DNA of 62,546 nucleotides from Treponema sp. GTDB lineage: Bacteria > Spirochaetota > Spirochaetia > Treponematales > Breznakiellaceae. Location: NCBI GenBank assembly GCA_009784975.1, contig WQXG01000006.1, forward strand, positions 1 to 62,546. The letters run 5' to 3'. This document shows, in pieces, positions 1 through 10,781 of the stretch. A program made the translations under genes and the position numbers. Each line of letters starts with the position of its first letter. Within the stretch, counting starts at the first letter, position 1. The notes under the pieces are model-generated. The model did not search any database, was not told the DNA's origin, and saw nothing but the letters and a program-made list of their open reading frames with translations.

Positions 1-317
<317 letters not shown>

Positions 318-893
318 ATGTCGCAGGAAGAATTGGAAAAGGTTCAGGTAGAAGAAAAATCTGGTATACCAGGCGAAGAAATTCCTCAAAATGAGCCGGA
401 ACAGGGCTGCGAAACAGACACCGCAGAGGTATCTACTCCCGAACAAATTATTGCCGGGCTGGAAATCCAGCTTGCGGAAACCCGTGACCTCCTGCTGCGA
501 AAAGCCGCGGAATTCGAGAATTTCCGCAAAAGAATGAATCAGGAAAAACAAAGTTCGATAGAATACGCTAACCAAAGCCTGCTTTTGGATATCATCCCGA
601 TAATCGACGACTTTGAACGAGCCATTCAGGTTGGGGAAGGCGCCGGGTTTTTGGAAGGTATCAAAATGATCGAAAAACGTTTTACAAGCCAGCTTGAAGC
701 AAAGTGGGGGCTTAAACGATTCAATTCGGCAGGAGAGCTTTTCGATCCTAACCGGCACGAAGCGATGTTCATGGAAAAATCACCGGATGTAAGCGAAGCT
801 ACCGTACAGGAAGATTTTGTTAAGGGCTATTTTTTAAAAGACAGAGTAATAAGGGCGGCAAAAGTAAAAGTTTTAATGCCGGCAGATAAGTAA
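318..893 (+). CDS. grpE: GrpE nucleotide exchange factor
   Basis: GrpE is the cytosolic co-chaperone that releases ADP from DnaK. The 191-residue product has the expected layout: an acidic, poorly ordered N-terminus (about 1-45), a long helix with the GrpE pattern [15 protein letters not shown] (about 60-75), and a C-terminal beta domain ending in a [18 protein letters not shown]-type signature. The length is normal for the family. It lies 22 bp upstream of dnaK and is the first gene of a grpE-dnaK-dnaJ operon. No hrcA gene is visible before it, but the contig starts only 317 bases upstream. Confidence 0.97.
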   Translation: MSQEELEKVQVEEKSGIPGEEIPQNEPEQGCETDTAEVSTPEQIIAGLEIQLAETRDLLLRKAAEFENFRKRMNQEKQSSIEYANQSLLLDIIPIIDDFERAIQVGEGAGFLEGIKMIEKRFTSQLEAKWGLKRFNSAGELFDPNRHEAMFMEKSPDVSEATVQEDFVKGYFLKDRVIRAAKVKVLMPADK

Positions 894-915
894 ATATTTT
901 AGTAAGGAGAAAAAA

Positions 916-2874
916 ATGGGAAAAATTATTGGTATAGACCTGGGAACAACAAACTCTTGTGTGTCCGTTCTTGAGGGCGGAGAACCCATTGTTATTCAAA
1001 GTTCAGAGGGCGGGCGCACTACGCCGTCCATTGTAGGTTTTACAAGCAAAGGTGAACGTGTTGTAGGCGCAACGGCAAAAAATCAGATGATTACAAATCC
1101 GGTAAATACCGTTTACTCAATTAAGCGTTTTATGGGACGCCGCTACTCGGAATTAACCGGCGATATGAAGCAGGTTCCGTATCACATAACAGAACAGGGT
1201 GATGATGTGCGCGTGGAAATTGACGGGAAAAAATATTCCCCTCAGGAAATTTCCGCTTTTGTGCTGCAAAAAATGAAAAAAACCGCAGAAGACTATCTGG
1301 GCGAATCTGTTACCGAAGCTGTTATCACAGTACCGGCTTATTTTAACGATGCGCAGCGTCAGGCAACCAAAGACGCGGGAAAAATCGCAGGGCTGGAAGT
1401 TAAACGTATCATCAATGAACCGACTGCCGCTTCTTTGGCATTCGGTTTTAACAAAGACTCAAAAAAAGATAAAGTCATTGCTGTTTACGATCTTGGCGGC
1501 GGAACTTTTGACATTTCAATTCTGGAATTGGGCGACGGTGTCTTTGAAGTAAAAGCCACAAACGGCGACACCCATCTTGGCGGCGATGATTTTGACCGCC
1601 GTATAATCGACTGGCTTATCGCAGAATTCAAAAAAGACACAGGCATCGATCTGGGTCAGGATCGCATGGCTCTTCAGCGCCTTCGCGAAGCTGCGGAAAA
1701 TGCCAAAATCAGTTTGTCAGAAATGCAAACCGTAGAAATCAATATCCCCTTTGTTACTGCGGATCAAAACGGACCCAAGCATCTGCTTAAAACTTTAACC
1801 AGGGCAAAGTTTGAACAGTTAGTCGAAGATTTGCTTGAGCGCTCAAAAGAACCCTGCAAAAAAGCCCTTTCAGATGCGGGTTTAAGCGCAGATCAAATTG
1901 ATGAAGTTATCCTTGTCGGCGGTTCCACCCGTATCCCCGCAGTGCAGCAGATTGTTAAAGACCTGTTCAAAAAAGAACCGAATAAAGGCGTAAACCCCGA
2001 TGAAGCTGTCGCAGTAGGCGCGGCTATTCAGGGCGGTATTCTCGGCGGCGATGTAAAAGATGTATTGTTACTGGACGTTACTCCCCTTTCACTCGGCATC
2101 GAAACGCTTGGCGGCGTAATGACAAAACTCATTACACGTAACACCACCATTCCTACCCGCAAAAGCCAGATTTTCTCCACTGCTGCAGACGGCCAAACCG
2201 CTGTCTCCATTCAGGTTTTGCAGGGTGAACGCGAAATGGCTAACCAGAACCGCATACTGGGACGTTTTGATCTTGTCGGCATTCCTCCGGCTCCGCGCGG
2301 TGTTCCGCAGATTGAAGTAACCTTCGACATTGACGCAAATGGCATTGTTCACGTAAGCGCAAAAGATCTTGGTACCGGCAAAGAGCAGAAAATACGCATC
2401 GAAAGTTCCGGCGGCTTAAGTGATCAGGAAATTGATCGCATGGTAAAGGAAGCGGAGCTTCACGCAGAAGAAGATAAAAAAGAACGCGAAAAAGCCGAAG
2501 TACGCAATGAAGCAGATTCGATGATTTACAGCACGGAAAAAAACATAAAAGATTTGGGCGATAAGGTAAAACCCGAAGACAAATCCAAAACCGAAGAAGC
2601 CATTGCCGATTTGCGCAAAGCTCTGGAAGGCGGCGATCTTCAGGTTATCAAGGACAAAACCGAAGCTTTAAAGCAGGTGTCCTACAAAATTGCCGAAGAA
2701 CTTTACAAACAGCAAGGGGCATCAGGACAGGGCGGTCCGGATATGGGCGGTTTTGATCCTACCAAAGGTTTCGGCGGGTTCGGTTCCGGCGCAGGAGCCC
2801 AGCCCAACAACAGCAATGAAAATACCAAAGGCGCGGAAGAAGCAGACTACGAAGTAGTCGACGACGAAAAGTAG
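916..2874 (+). CDS. dnaK: Hsp70 chaperone DnaK
   Basis: DnaK is the ATP-dependent cytosolic chaperone that binds exposed hydrophobic segments and works with DnaJ and GrpE. The 652-residue protein starts with the Hsp70 signature [14 protein letters not shown]. It contains the second signature [14 protein letters not shown] (about 195-208) and the third [17 protein letters not shown] (about 335-350), followed by the substrate-binding domain and a Gly/Asn-rich tail ending in [13 protein letters not shown] clear AAGGAG lies just before the start. Length and motifs are canonical and nothing is missing. Confidence 0.99.
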   Translation: MGKIIGIDLGTTNSCVSVLEGGEPIVIQSSEGGRTTPSIVGFTSKGERVVGATAKNQMITNPVNTVYSIKRFMGRRYSELTGDMKQVPYHITEQGDDVRVEIDGKKYSPQEISAFVLQKMKKTAEDYLGESVTEAVITVPAYFNDAQRQATKDAGKIAGLEVKRIINEPTAASLAFGFNKDSKKDKVIAVYDLGGGTFDISILELGDGVFEVKATNGDTHLGGDDFDRRIIDWLIAEFKKDTGIDLGQDRMALQRLREAAENAKISLSEMQTVEINIPFVTADQNGPKHLLKTLTRAKFEQLVEDLLERSKEPCKKALSDAGLSADQIDEVILVGGSTRIPAVQQIVKDLFKKEPNKGVNPDEAVAVGAAIQGGILGGDVKDVLLLDVTPLSLGIETLGGVMTKLITRNTTIPTRKSQIFSTAADGQTAVSIQVLQGEREMANQNRILGRFDLVGIPPAPRGVPQIEVTFDIDANGIVHVSAKDLGTGKEQKIRIESSGGLSDQEIDRMVKEAELHAEEDKKEREKAEVRNEADSMIYSTEKNIKDLGDKVKPEDKSKTEEAIADLRKALEGGDLQVIKDKTEALKQVSYKIAEELYKQQGASGQGGPDMGGFDPTKGFGGFGSGAGAQPNNSNENTKGAEEADYEVVDDEK

Positions 2875-2877
2875 CAT

Positions 2878-3990
2878 ATGGCTAAAAAAGATTACTACGA
2901 AGTTCTTGGTGTACAGAAAAATTCCTCAAAGGATGATATAAAAAAAGCCTATCGTAAGCTGGCTCTTCAGTATCATCCTGATAAAAACCCGGGCGACAAA
3001 CACGCAGAAGAAAGGTTTAAGGAGACAGCCGAGGCTTTTAGTATTCTTGGAGATGACCAAAAAAGAGCCGCCTATGATCAATTTGGGTTTGCCGGTGTTG
3101 AGGGTATGGGCGGCGGTCAGGACTGGAGCACATTCCGGGGCTTTGAAGATATCTTTGGAGAAGGCGGCTTCAGCAGCATCTTTGAAAACTTTTTCGGCGG
3201 CGGAGGTTTCCGCAGATCCGGCAATGTGAGGCAGGGAGCCAATCTTCGCTACGATGTTGAAATTCCTTTTAAAGACGCGGTTTTTGGCACTAAAATAGAA
3301 ATTCAGTATTCGCATAATGAATCCTGCGTTACCTGCAAGGGCGCAGGCACCGCAGACGGAGGCGGCAAAAAAACCTGTCCGCTTTGCCGGGGGTCAGGGC
3401 AAGTGCGGCATAGCCAGGGATTTTTCTCGGTAGCAACTACCTGTCATCAATGTCACGGAGAAGGCTATATAATTGAAAAACCGTGTAATGACTGCGGCGG
3501 CTCCGGGACGCAGAAAAAACGGCAGAAAATCATGGTTACCATTCCGGCAGGCGTCGAAAACGGAAAACGCGTGGTTATCCCCAGACAGGGCGATGCAGGC
3601 CCCAACGGCGGACCGGCGGGCGATTTATTTGTCTTTATCAGAATTAAACCCCATGAGTGCTTTGAACGGCAGGGGTATGACCTTTACTGTGCCGTCCCTA
3701 TTTCAATCAGCCAGGCGGCGCTTGGGGCGGATATCCAGGTTACGACGCTGGAAAACAAGAAAATAAAGGTAAAAGTACCCGCCGGGATCCAAAATGGAAA
3801 AATGCTCCGTATCCGCGATGAGGGGGTTCCTTCGGGGAGCCAGCGGGGCAGCCTGTACATCAAACTTATAGTGAAAATACCGGAAAAACTTTCCCGCAGG
3901 GGGAAAGAATTGCTGGAGGAACTTGCCAAAATTGAGGGTCAGGACGACAGCCCCAAGCCTATTTTGCTTTCCCAATTTGCAGATTTATAG
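2878..3990 (+). CDS. dnaJ: Hsp40 co-chaperone DnaJ
   Basis: DnaJ delivers substrates to DnaK and stimulates its ATPase. The 370-residue protein has an N-terminal J domain with the HPD motif (QYHPDKNPG, about 33-41), a Gly/Phe-rich linker (about 75-120), four CxxCxGxG zinc-binding repeats ([32 protein letters not shown]; about 145-210) and a C-terminal beta domain. It starts three bases after the dnaK stop codon, so translation is probably coupled. It is a full-length type I DnaJ. Confidence 0.98.
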   Translation: MAKKDYYEVLGVQKNSSKDDIKKAYRKLALQYHPDKNPGDKHAEERFKETAEAFSILGDDQKRAAYDQFGFAGVEGMGGGQDWSTFRGFEDIFGEGGFSSIFENFFGGGGFRRSGNVRQGANLRYDVEIPFKDAVFGTKIEIQYSHNESCVTCKGAGTADGGGKKTCPLCRGSGQVRHSQGFFSVATTCHQCHGEGYIIEKPCNDCGGSGTQKKRQKIMVTIPAGVENGKRVVIPRQGDAGPNGGPAGDLFVFIRIKPHECFERQGYDLYCAVPISISQAALGADIQVTTLENKKIKVKVPAGIQNGKMLRIRDEGVPSGSQRGSLYIKLIVKIPEKLSRRGKELLEELAKIEGQDDSPKPILLSQFADL

Positions 3991-4029
3991 GCTTTTTTAA
4001 AAAAATCAGCAGGGAAATCTTAAATCGAC

Positions 4030-4059
4030 TTGACAGAAACATGATCTTTTCATTAAAAT
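4030..4059 (+). promoter_or_regulatory. Probable sigma70-type promoter of the 4113 gene
   Basis: TTGACA at 4030-4035 is followed by TAAAAT at 4054-4059, an 18-base spacer (17 bases if TTAAAA at 4053 is used). A short inverted repeat GAAACAT/ATGTTTC (4036-4042 and 4057-4063) overlaps the spacer and -10 box and could bind a regulator. The downstream gene has its own AAGGAG ribosome binding site at 4104-4109. Confidence 0.55.
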
Positions 4060-4112
4060 GTTTCTAAGGGACATAATGTTCATTTTAAGTATTGTATACA
4101 ATTAAGGAGTAG

Positions 4113-4868
4113 ATGATGAAAAAACTGTTTTTTTTATTAGCAGTATTAATGCTTGTTACAGGCTTTATCTTTGCCCAGGAAGAAGAGGTAGTTGAGGTCG
4201 AAGTAGTAGAAGTAGAGCCGGAGAAAAAGCGGAAAATAGAATGGTTTAACCTGGAAATCAGTGTAGGTTTCCCCGTTCATTGGACAAATGGTCTGCACAA
4301 TGACGAGTTCTTTCTTTTTAACCCGCCCGATCCAATCTTCATGGAAGACAAGCTGGTCACCGCCAATACCTCTATAGGTATTGCATTGGTAATGAATTTC
4401 GGCAGAAAAATGGGCATATCTTTGGACGCTGACTTTTTCTTCGGCGCCAAGCTTGCTGGATTTTCATCGCCGACATCGGACTATAACTCCCTGGTTGGAG
4501 CAAATGTCTTTTTTGGACCTGTTTTCTATCTTTTCAATAACAACGTCTTAAGGGTTCCGCTTACTATTGCCGGTCATATGTACTATTTTGCCGACGACCT
4601 TTGGATACCTGAACTTAACACTCCTACTGGCGCATGGGCTAACCGTTCAGAACTTCAGTTCGGTGCATCTATCGGTTTTGCCGTACAGTTCCACTTTAGC
4701 AACAATATTTACATTTTCAGCCGAACCAATGTTTCAGTAGATTTTATCCGCATTCACTCAATAAAATGGTATGACGGTACCGACTACCGCGATATGACCT
4801 GTATTGATCTTTTCACTGAAGTTCACTGGGGTGTAAAACCCAGCATCGGTCTTGGTCTTAAGTTCTAA
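4113..4868 (+). CDS. Putative secreted or outer-membrane protein
   Basis: I do not recognise a named family. The 251-residue product starts with a classic signal peptide (MMKKLFFLLAVLMLVTGFIFAQ) with cleavage probably after FAQ. A Glu/Val-rich acidic stretch (about 23-37) follows. The rest is rich in aromatic residues and alternating polar/hydrophobic segments, such as ISVGFPVHW, IGIALVMNFG and the C-terminal KPSIGLGLKF. That pattern suits a small outer-membrane beta barrel of the spirochaete type. It stands alone behind its own promoter and is followed by a hairpin terminator. The barrel assignment is inference from residue pattern only. Confidence 0.65.
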   Translation: MMKKLFFLLAVLMLVTGFIFAQEEEVVEVEVVEVEPEKKRKIEWFNLEISVGFPVHWTNGLHNDEFFLFNPPDPIFMEDKLVTANTSIGIALVMNFGRKMGISLDADFFFGAKLAGFSSPTSDYNSLVGANVFFGPVFYLFNNNVLRVPLTIAGHMYYFADDLWIPELNTPTGAWANRSELQFGASIGFAVQFHFSNNIYIFSRTNVSVDFIRIHSIKWYDGTDYRDMTCIDLFTEVHWGVKPSIGLGLKF

Positions 4869-4899
4869 GAAACCGTTCTGATACCCATCTGAATACTAA

Positions 4900-4935
4900 A
4901 AGAGCCATTGGATACCCAATGGCTCTTATTGTTTT
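4900..4935. terminator. Bidirectional intrinsic terminator
   Basis: A perfect 12-bp stem (AAGAGCCATTGG / CCAATGGCTCTT, 4900-4911 and 4916-4927) with a four-base loop is followed by ATTGTTTT. It lies between two convergent genes, the envelope protein and the GH13 enzyme, and could serve both. Confidence 0.85.
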
Positions 4936-4956
4936 AATTCCTTACAATTACACTTT

Positions 4957-7900
4957 TTACACTTTTGCTTTTACAGGTTTCGCCGTTAAAGTGTCCAATA
5001 GATAATCCAGCCGATACTCAGATTTTTCTTCCGCTTTGGTTAATGCTTCGTAAATGCCAGAAATGCGCTCAATCCGCTCTTCGTACGAAATCTCAACCGT
5101 TCCTTCTGCCATGAAAAGTAACGATGAATAGAACAGTGCGTCTTCAAAACCTTCCTTGTTAAACCAGGCAATATCATCAAAGAAGTTAATGCCCAATATT
5201 CGCCTGAAATCTTCGTCCAGATAATTTTGCTCAATAATAAGAGCGGCAAATTCCGAAGGGGCTCCTGTCCATTTAATTTTTGCGATACTGCCGGCTCTGC
5301 TTAATACAGCTTTTGTTATATCGGTAATTCGCCATGCTTCCTGCTCGGTTGCGCCCAGGCTTTGGTATATTTCCCGCAGTTTGCGCCCAAGATCCCAATG
5401 ATCAAAAGCAAGGTTTGCCGCATGTTTGCCGCTCGCCTGAAGACCGTCTTTGCCGATTATCAGCGGCAGAAGAGAAAGCGCCCCGTAACCCAGCACAATT
5501 GAATAAAGCAGCTGCCCTTTGGAGAGACTGTCTGTTATACGAACAAGAAGCGGAGATTTTGATTTTTTCAGCTCTGCAAACTTTTTTATTCTGGCAAAAA
5601 ATGCTTTGAACTCTTTCCATATTGCTTCTTTGCCAATTGCGGTAAATTTAATTTTTTTGCCGTCTTTGTCTTTTGCTGCCCATTCATCATAATTGCCGTC
5701 TGCCCCGGAAATAAAATGCATCGCCGTTTTTACAAATGTTTCAACCGGCTCTTTAAAAGACTCTACAAATGATTCAAATTCTTTTTGCGGTTTATTCAAA
5801 GCTTCGTTCAGGCTGATAACAATTTCCGGTTTTAAAAGTTCCGTAAAACGATAATAAAGCTCCCCAAGGAAAATATCCTTAACCGCAGCCTGCGGGTCTT
5901 GAATACCCCTGCCGTTTAAATCATTGTTCAATCTTGCCCAGCGGCTGTTGTAGCCTCCGGTGTCTGCTATGTCTTTTACTTCGTAAATATCCAGGAAAAC
6001 CTGAGTTTCGTAGCCTTTCAACCCGACAAAAAATCCGTCTTCGCAAATTGCCTTGGAGGAGCGGATAAACCACAGATTGGAAACCTGTTCGCGCAGCAAA
6101 GTAAAATACAGGCTCTCGCCGTGAATAGCAAGCGCCTCGCTGAGGCTGTCTCTGCATGTGCCGCCGCCTTCCAGAGGAATCGCAGGGTCACTCGTCTTTA
6201 TCCAGCCCGATGTTTCATAGTAGGAATTGTTGTAAAAAACGAGGGCTTTTTCATCACGTCCGTTTATCCAGGCGCGGTTTGAATAGGCAAATACATTTTC
6301 ATTTACGGAATTGTTGCAGTAAAGATCGTAAATTCTAAAATTGCTGCTGCCGGAAAAAAGCGAACGGCGTTTCATTAACGGGAAAATCTCGCGTTCATGG
6401 CGATCTATCAGATAACCGTCCGGTTTTTCATCTTTGTAGGAACGTCGGTATTCCATTCCGTATTTTTCTTCGAAACCTTCAATTTGACCATGACCGAACA
6501 TGGGCAGCCCCGGCATTGTCACGAGCAATGTGCTGATACCAAAATATTTATCGCCCTTGCCGAACTGCGCAACCGCAGTATCTTCGTCCGGGTTATTCAT
6601 AAAGTTTACAAAGCGTTTAAGGATTTCGGGATCAAACTCCATGGTGTTTTTGATTGTGGCGCGGTACTTGTCGTTTTCTTCGTTTTTAAGCATGTTCATA
6701 AAAGCCGAATTGTAAACACGGTGCATTCCCAGCGTTCGCACAAAGTAACCTTCCATCATCCAGAAAGCTTCGGCAAGCAGCAGCGTATTCGGCGCTTCTG
6801 ACGCGCAGCGATCAACCACTTCCCGCCAAAACTCGTTGGGGATACGGCGGTTAAACTCTTCTGTAGAAATTGCGTGTTCAGCGCGGCTTGCGATGGCGCC
6901 GCCCGTCCCCGGCGCAGGAAACCACAGCCGCTGAATATGCCTTTTTGCCAACGTCATTGCGGCATCAAAGCGCACGATAGAAAACTGCTGACACACGCCG
7001 ATAATCGTGCGGATAACAGCTTCGCGCGCTTCCGGATTGAGAAAATCAATTTGCGCCGTATCGTTCCACGGCATTGACGTGCCGTCGTTACCGTGATAAA
7101 TATAGCGCGTCTCTCCTGTGCGATTGTCGATTCTTTTAAAAACGACAGCCGCATCAGTGCGCGAAAAATAGTGCTCCTCAATTTGAACGGTAATATCACC
7201 GCGTCCCGAAAGATTACCGCAGTTATAGTTGTAGGTAGGAAAGGGCGGATGCTGAAGCTGAAGAAAACGATCAGGGTGCTCTATTATCCACCGGCTGTCT
7301 ATCCCCGTATGATTGGGAACCATATCCGAACCAAGGCGGATCCCCCGGCACATACAGCGTTCCCGCAGATTGGAAAGCGCTCCCCAGCCGCCAAGCTCTC
7401 CTGCAATATCATAATCGTGCAAACTGTAAGCGGATGCCGCCGCTTCCGGATTGCCTGTCCATTGTTTAATCATCCTGCTTGCCTGACTTCGTTCCCAAAG
7501 ACCAATCAGCCACAAACCGGTAAAACCGCGTCTTGAAAGTTCATCCAGTTCTTCATCGGGGATTTGGTCAAGGCGGACAATATCTCTGCCGTATTTCTGC
7601 GAAAGCTGAAACAGCCAGACAAGCGTGCTTTTTGCCATAAGCACTGTTCTGGGCATCCAGTCCTGATCGGGACTGAAGCGCTCATATTCATCAAGACCTG
7701 CAAAAGTCATAACTTCGCTGGGACCGGGTCCAAAGAATACGGGCTTCGTCTCTTCGCTGATTACGTCAACGCTCATGAGCAGGCGCGCCATAAATTTGGA
7801 AATTAAAAGCCCCCAGTTTTTGCGCATATATTCAAGCTGCCCGAGTAAAGAGTCTGGGCATGCCAGCGCCGGGGCGCGGAGGAAATCCCACAGGTTCATG

Positions 7901-8559
7901 CCGTCAGGACCAAAGGGCGGCATATTTTTAAAGTGCGCTTTTAATTCTTCGATTGCATCCGGGTAGACAGTATCATTTGATAACTTTTTATCATCAAATA
8001 AAAATTTAAATGGTTTAAATGCAGGATTAAGGTTAGCAAGAGAAAGAAGCAGTGTTTCTTCGATGGACAGAGCCCGGCAATTTTCGCCGCCTTCCTGGCT
8101 ATTCAAATATTGCTCTATATTTTGCTCGCCGCTGTACACTGCCCTGGGCGGAAACAGGTTAGAAAAAGTATTAAGGAGCCCGCCGGTTTTATCTTCGCCA
8201 AGATTTGTTTGCAGCCTTTCAAGCGCGGTCTCAAAAACATCGGATTGAACCTGCTGACGGTAAAGGGCAACCACATAGTGAAGGATTTCATCGATTAGCC
8301 CCATCGCATAGAGTTGACCTGCCTGTATAAACCGTTCAGGGTGAGCGGGATCCTGTTTTGAGTTAAATTTGGCTGTTAGCTCCCTGCACTGTTTAAGATC
8401 GATAAGAAACACATTGCCCGTAAGAGCAAAAAGGCTGTCCTTTAAACCATGTTCCTTGCGGACATCACGGTTAATGTGGAACTCCATGCGGGCGGGTGCA
8501 GGCAGCCGAGTTCTCTGTCCCTTTTCCAGTTTGGAAAGTCTGATATAAAACTTTTTCAT
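4957..8559 (-). CDS. Large GH13 (alpha-amylase family) glycoside hydrolase
   Basis: A protein of about 1200 residues with a GH13 catalytic barrel in its middle. Visible signatures are region I DMVPNHTG, region II IVRFDAAM with the nucleophile Asp near 532, region III LLLAEAFW with the acid/base Glu near 597, and NNPDED in place of the usual NHD of region IV. About 330 residues precede the barrel and about 450 follow it, neither of which I can assign; the protein is roughly twice a simple amylase. No signal peptide is visible, so it probably acts in the cytosol on alpha-glucans, together with the phosphorylase near 17 kb. I chose the ATG at 8559 because GAGGTG precedes it at good spacing; a GTG two codons earlier is possible. 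It follows the FMN adenylyltransferase-like gene by about 30 bases. Confidence 0.85.
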   Translation of the reverse strand: MKKFYIRLSKLEKGQRTRLPAPARMEFHINRDVRKEHGLKDSLFALTGNVFLIDLKQCRELTAKFNSKQDPAHPERFIQAGQLYAMGLIDEILHYVVALYRQQVQSDVFETALERLQTNLGEDKTGGLLNTFSNLFPPRAVYSGEQNIEQYLNSQEGGENCRALSIEETLLLSLANLNPAFKPFKFLFDDKKLSNDTVYPDAIEELKAHFKNMPPFGPDGMNLWDFLRAPALACPDSLLGQLEYMRKNWGLLISKFMARLLMSVDVISEETKPVFFGPGPSEVMTFAGLDEYERFSPDQDWMPRTVLMAKSTLVWLFQLSQKYGRDIVRLDQIPDEELDELSRRGFTGLWLIGLWERSQASRMIKQWTGNPEAAASAYSLHDYDIAGELGGWGALSNLRERCMCRGIRLGSDMVPNHTGIDSRWIIEHPDRFLQLQHPPFPTYNYNCGNLSGRGDITVQIEEHYFSRTDAAVVFKRIDNRTGETRYIYHGNDGTSMPWNDTAQIDFLNPEAREAVIRTIIGVCQQFSIVRFDAAMTLAKRHIQRLWFPAPGTGGAIASRAEHAISTEEFNRRIPNEFWREVVDRCASEAPNTLLLAEAFWMMEGYFVRTLGMHRVYNSAFMNMLKNEENDKYRATIKNTMEFDPEILKRFVNFMNNPDEDTAVAQFGKGDKYFGISTLLVTMPGLPMFGHGQIEGFEEKYGMEYRRSYKDEKPDGYLIDRHEREIFPLMKRRSLFSGSSNFRIYDLYCNNSVNENVFAYSNRAWINGRDEKALVFYNNSYYETSGWIKTSDPAIPLEGGGTCRDSLSEALAIHGESLYFTLLREQVSNLWFIRSSKAICEDGFFVGLKGYETQVFLDIYEVKDIADTGGYNSRWARLNNDLNGRGIQDPQAAVKDIFLGELYYRFTELLKPEIVISLNEALNKPQKEFESFVESFKEPVETFVKTAMHFISGADGNYDEWAAKDKDGKKIKFTAIGKEAIWKEFKAFFARIKKFAELKKSKSPLLVRITDSLSKGQLLYSIVLGYGALSLLPLIIGKDGLQASGKHAANLAFDHWDLGRKLREIYQSLGATEQEAWRITDITKAVLSRAGSIAKIKWTGAPSEFAALIIEQNYLDEDFRRILGINFFDDIAWFNKEGFEDALFYSSLLFMAEGTVEISYEERIERISGIYEALTKAEEKSEYRLDYLLDTLTAKPVKAKV

Positions 8560-8592
8560 TGTCACCTCAATTTAACTTTCATTATACAGGTG

Positions 8593-9150
8593 TCAGTCGT
8601 TCCTGTCACCCAGCATAACCTGCGCCAGCGAATGGTCTCCGGCGGAAATAGCGGCTCGGATACGGCTTGAACTGACAGGAATTGACCCCTCCATCACTTG
8701 CGGCACAATTTCGGCGGGAATGCCGCGGGAAGCAAAAAACCTTTGAATAGCCGATGCATCGGTATCCAGGCCGTGACCGCAGCGAAAATCACTTCCGGCT
8801 GCAAAAAAGCCAATGTTACCGTGTTTAAACAAAATTTCCAGAAACTCAAAACCCGGCATCTGCCTGAACTCATCGGTAAAATCAACAACAATCGTTATTT
8901 GTACACCCAATTTTTCCAGCATATCCAGCCGCTGCTGAAAAGTCTGAATATCTCTTGCTTCTGTTTTATAGTTTTGCCTGAAAGTCACAACTACCGGCAC
9001 GTAATCTGCATTATACGAAACAATACGTTTTATCAGAGCCTGATGACCAAGATGCACACCGTCAAAAATACCGATAGTCATGGAAGCCGGCTTGTTACCC
9101 AGCGGCAGACCTTTTTCCAGGAATTGATGCCATTCAACGGATAATCTCAA
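8593..9150 (-). CDS. FMN adenylyltransferase (FAD synthetase) domain protein, RibF-like without kinase domain
   Basis: The 185-residue product matches the N-terminal half of bifunctional RibF. It has the nucleotidyltransferase signature GIFDGVHLGHQ (about 27-37), GSDFRCGHG (about 118-126), and the end-of-domain motif VSSSRIRAAI. In usual RibF proteins a riboflavin kinase domain follows for another 120 residues or so; here the protein stops. It could make FAD from FMN but not FMN from riboflavin unless the kinase is elsewhere. The start is a TTG overlapping the TGA of the upstream TPR gene (TTGA), pointing to translational coupling; a later start near MTIGIF would remove the N-terminal lead-in. 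Confidence 0.82.
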   Translation of the reverse strand: MRLSVEWHQFLEKGLPLGNKPASMTIGIFDGVHLGHQALIKRIVSYNADYVPVVVTFRQNYKTEARDIQTFQQRLDMLEKLGVQITIVVDFTDEFRQMPGFEFLEILFKHGNIGFFAAGSDFRCGHGLDTDASAIQRFFASRGIPAEIVPQVMEGSIPVSSSRIRAAISAGDHSLAQVMLGDRND

Positions 9151-10781
9151 GGGAGGACCCCCGCCGCCTTTTTTATTTCTGCAAGTTTTACACTAAAAAG
9201 TTCGTAATCGGGAGCAAGTTTCACAGATCTTTCCAAAAAACGGATTGCTTCTTTATTTTTTCCTTTAAGGTATAAAACAAGCGCCAGTAAATAAAACGAA
9301 GCAGGGTCTGCTTTTGGACGGGGTTTCATTGCATTCCTGAGTTTATTGGAAACGGTCAGCTCTTCTTCGCATTTTTTGTAGTCTTCCAGGCTAAAAGCCC
9401 ATTTTCCAATAAGCGCGCGCGCTTCCCAATTGCCGCTCCCCAAAGCAGAAAGTTTAGGCATTAGTGCTTCAAGTTCCGAATTATTGTCCTGATTAAGAAA
9501 TAGTTTCCCGGCAGCAATAAAGCGCTTAAGAGCTTCTTTTTTATTTTTTGCATATTCATGGGCGTATGCGGCATTCACGGCATACACTCCGTTTTCATTA
9601 TTTATCTCAAATGCCTTATCCCAGGCTTCGGCAGAAGCTTTATATTCTTCCAGTTCCCAGTAACAGCGCGCAGTTAATACATAAAAATCCATATCTTTGT
9701 TTATTTTTGCATTATTCTCTAATACAAATTCTTTTAATTCTTTAAATTTGTTTAATTCGTTTAATATTTTTAATTTCTCTGTAAATGCAAGCTTCCCCTC
9801 TGCGGAATTCTGCCATTGATCAAGCAAAGTGTCGATAAATTCTTCCGCATCGCTGTATTTTTTCATGCTGAATGACATTCGTGCAGCAAGAAGAAGTTCC
9901 CTGCGCGTTCTTACTACCGCATCCGCAGTTGCAACGCTGCGAATTGCTTCATCTCTTCGTTTCCATGCCCTGTTAATTTGATACAGGGATTTTGATGCTT
10001 CTCCCATAACGGCAAAAGTTTCCGCAAGACGCAAGCGGCAATCAGCATTGATATTTGAATCATTTGTCCAATATTTAAATTCTGCCGCAATTTTTTTTGT
10101 CCGCGTTTCAACAGAAATATAATCAAGCCATGCTGTGCAGGTTATTTCCTGTTTTACGCTTTCATAAGACGCCAAAACAAAACCCAAACTGCCCTGAGCG
10201 ACAGAACTATCTGCGGCTTCTCCCAGCCACTTGTCATTCACAAGAAAAATCATATTATCCTCGTACATGATTATTTTTAAGCCAATATCACATCCGTTAA
10301 AATTTGAAACTTCTGTCCATGCAATAAGAGTGCGGGGAATATCGTCTTTTACAACATCAATGCGAAAATATCCCTTGCTGGAAACAAGCGCAATGTAATA
10401 GTTGCTGTCGTTGTAAATACGGAACATGATCCCTGCGGCGGCATAACCGTCCAGGCTGTCCAGCCGGATCTTTGCCTCGATAACCTGATCCAGATATTCA
10501 TGCTTGTAGCGCATTAAATCCGTAATATCTTCCCAGGCAATACAGTTTGATTTTTTTAAACCCAGCTCAAGAGCGCCCTTAGGTTGCCCAGGGGGCAGCC
10601 CTGGGGACAGCCCCTTGGGGTCCCACACTATATTGGCATAATATGAAGATTCTGATTTAATATCAAAAGGAGCTTTTTTTATTTTATTAAAAGACAGAGT
10701 AAATTTGCCTTCCGGGGTATAACCTTTTCGCCGGATTTTATTGGAGAGTACATAAATGAGCCGTTTAAAAAAAACCAACAT
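9147..10781 (-). CDS. Membrane-anchored protein with a lectin-like domain and TPR-like repeats
   Basis: A product of about 544 residues. An N-terminal hydrophobic, basic segment (MLVFFKRLIYVLSNKIRRK) may anchor it. Residues about 75-230 resemble a concanavalin-like/DUF1080-type sandwich (AKIRLDSLDGYAAAGIMFRI, then NYYIALVSSKGYFRIDVV). The rest is a series of helical tetratricopeptide-like repeats (for example ARCYWELEEYKASAEAWDKA and LALVLYLKGKNKEAIRFLERS). It is first in a minus-strand group with the FAD synthetase domain and GH13 genes. The start is uncertain: the open frame runs on to 11003 but would overlap the divergent gene deeply. Even the ATG at 10781 overlaps that gene by 26 bases and lacks a good ribosome binding site. 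Confidence 0.65.
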   Translation of the reverse strand: MLVFFKRLIYVLSNKIRRKGYTPEGKFTLSFNKIKKAPFDIKSESSYYANIVWDPKGLSPGLPPGQPKGALELGLKKSNCIAWEDITDLMRYKHEYLDQVIEAKIRLDSLDGYAAAGIMFRIYNDSNYYIALVSSKGYFRIDVVKDDIPRTLIAWTEVSNFNGCDIGLKIIMYEDNMIFLVNDKWLGEAADSSVAQGSLGFVLASYESVKQEITCTAWLDYISVETRTKKIAAEFKYWTNDSNINADCRLRLAETFAVMGEASKSLYQINRAWKRRDEAIRSVATADAVVRTRRELLLAARMSFSMKKYSDAEEFIDTLLDQWQNSAEGKLAFTEKLKILNELNKFKELKEFVLENNAKINKDMDFYVLTARCYWELEEYKASAEAWDKAFEINNENGVYAVNAAYAHEYAKNKKEALKRFIAAGKLFLNQDNNSELEALMPKLSALGSGNWEARALIGKWAFSLEDYKKCEEELTVSNKLRNAMKPRPKADPASFYLLALVLYLKGKNKEAIRFLERSVKLAPDYELFSVKLAEIKKAAGVLP

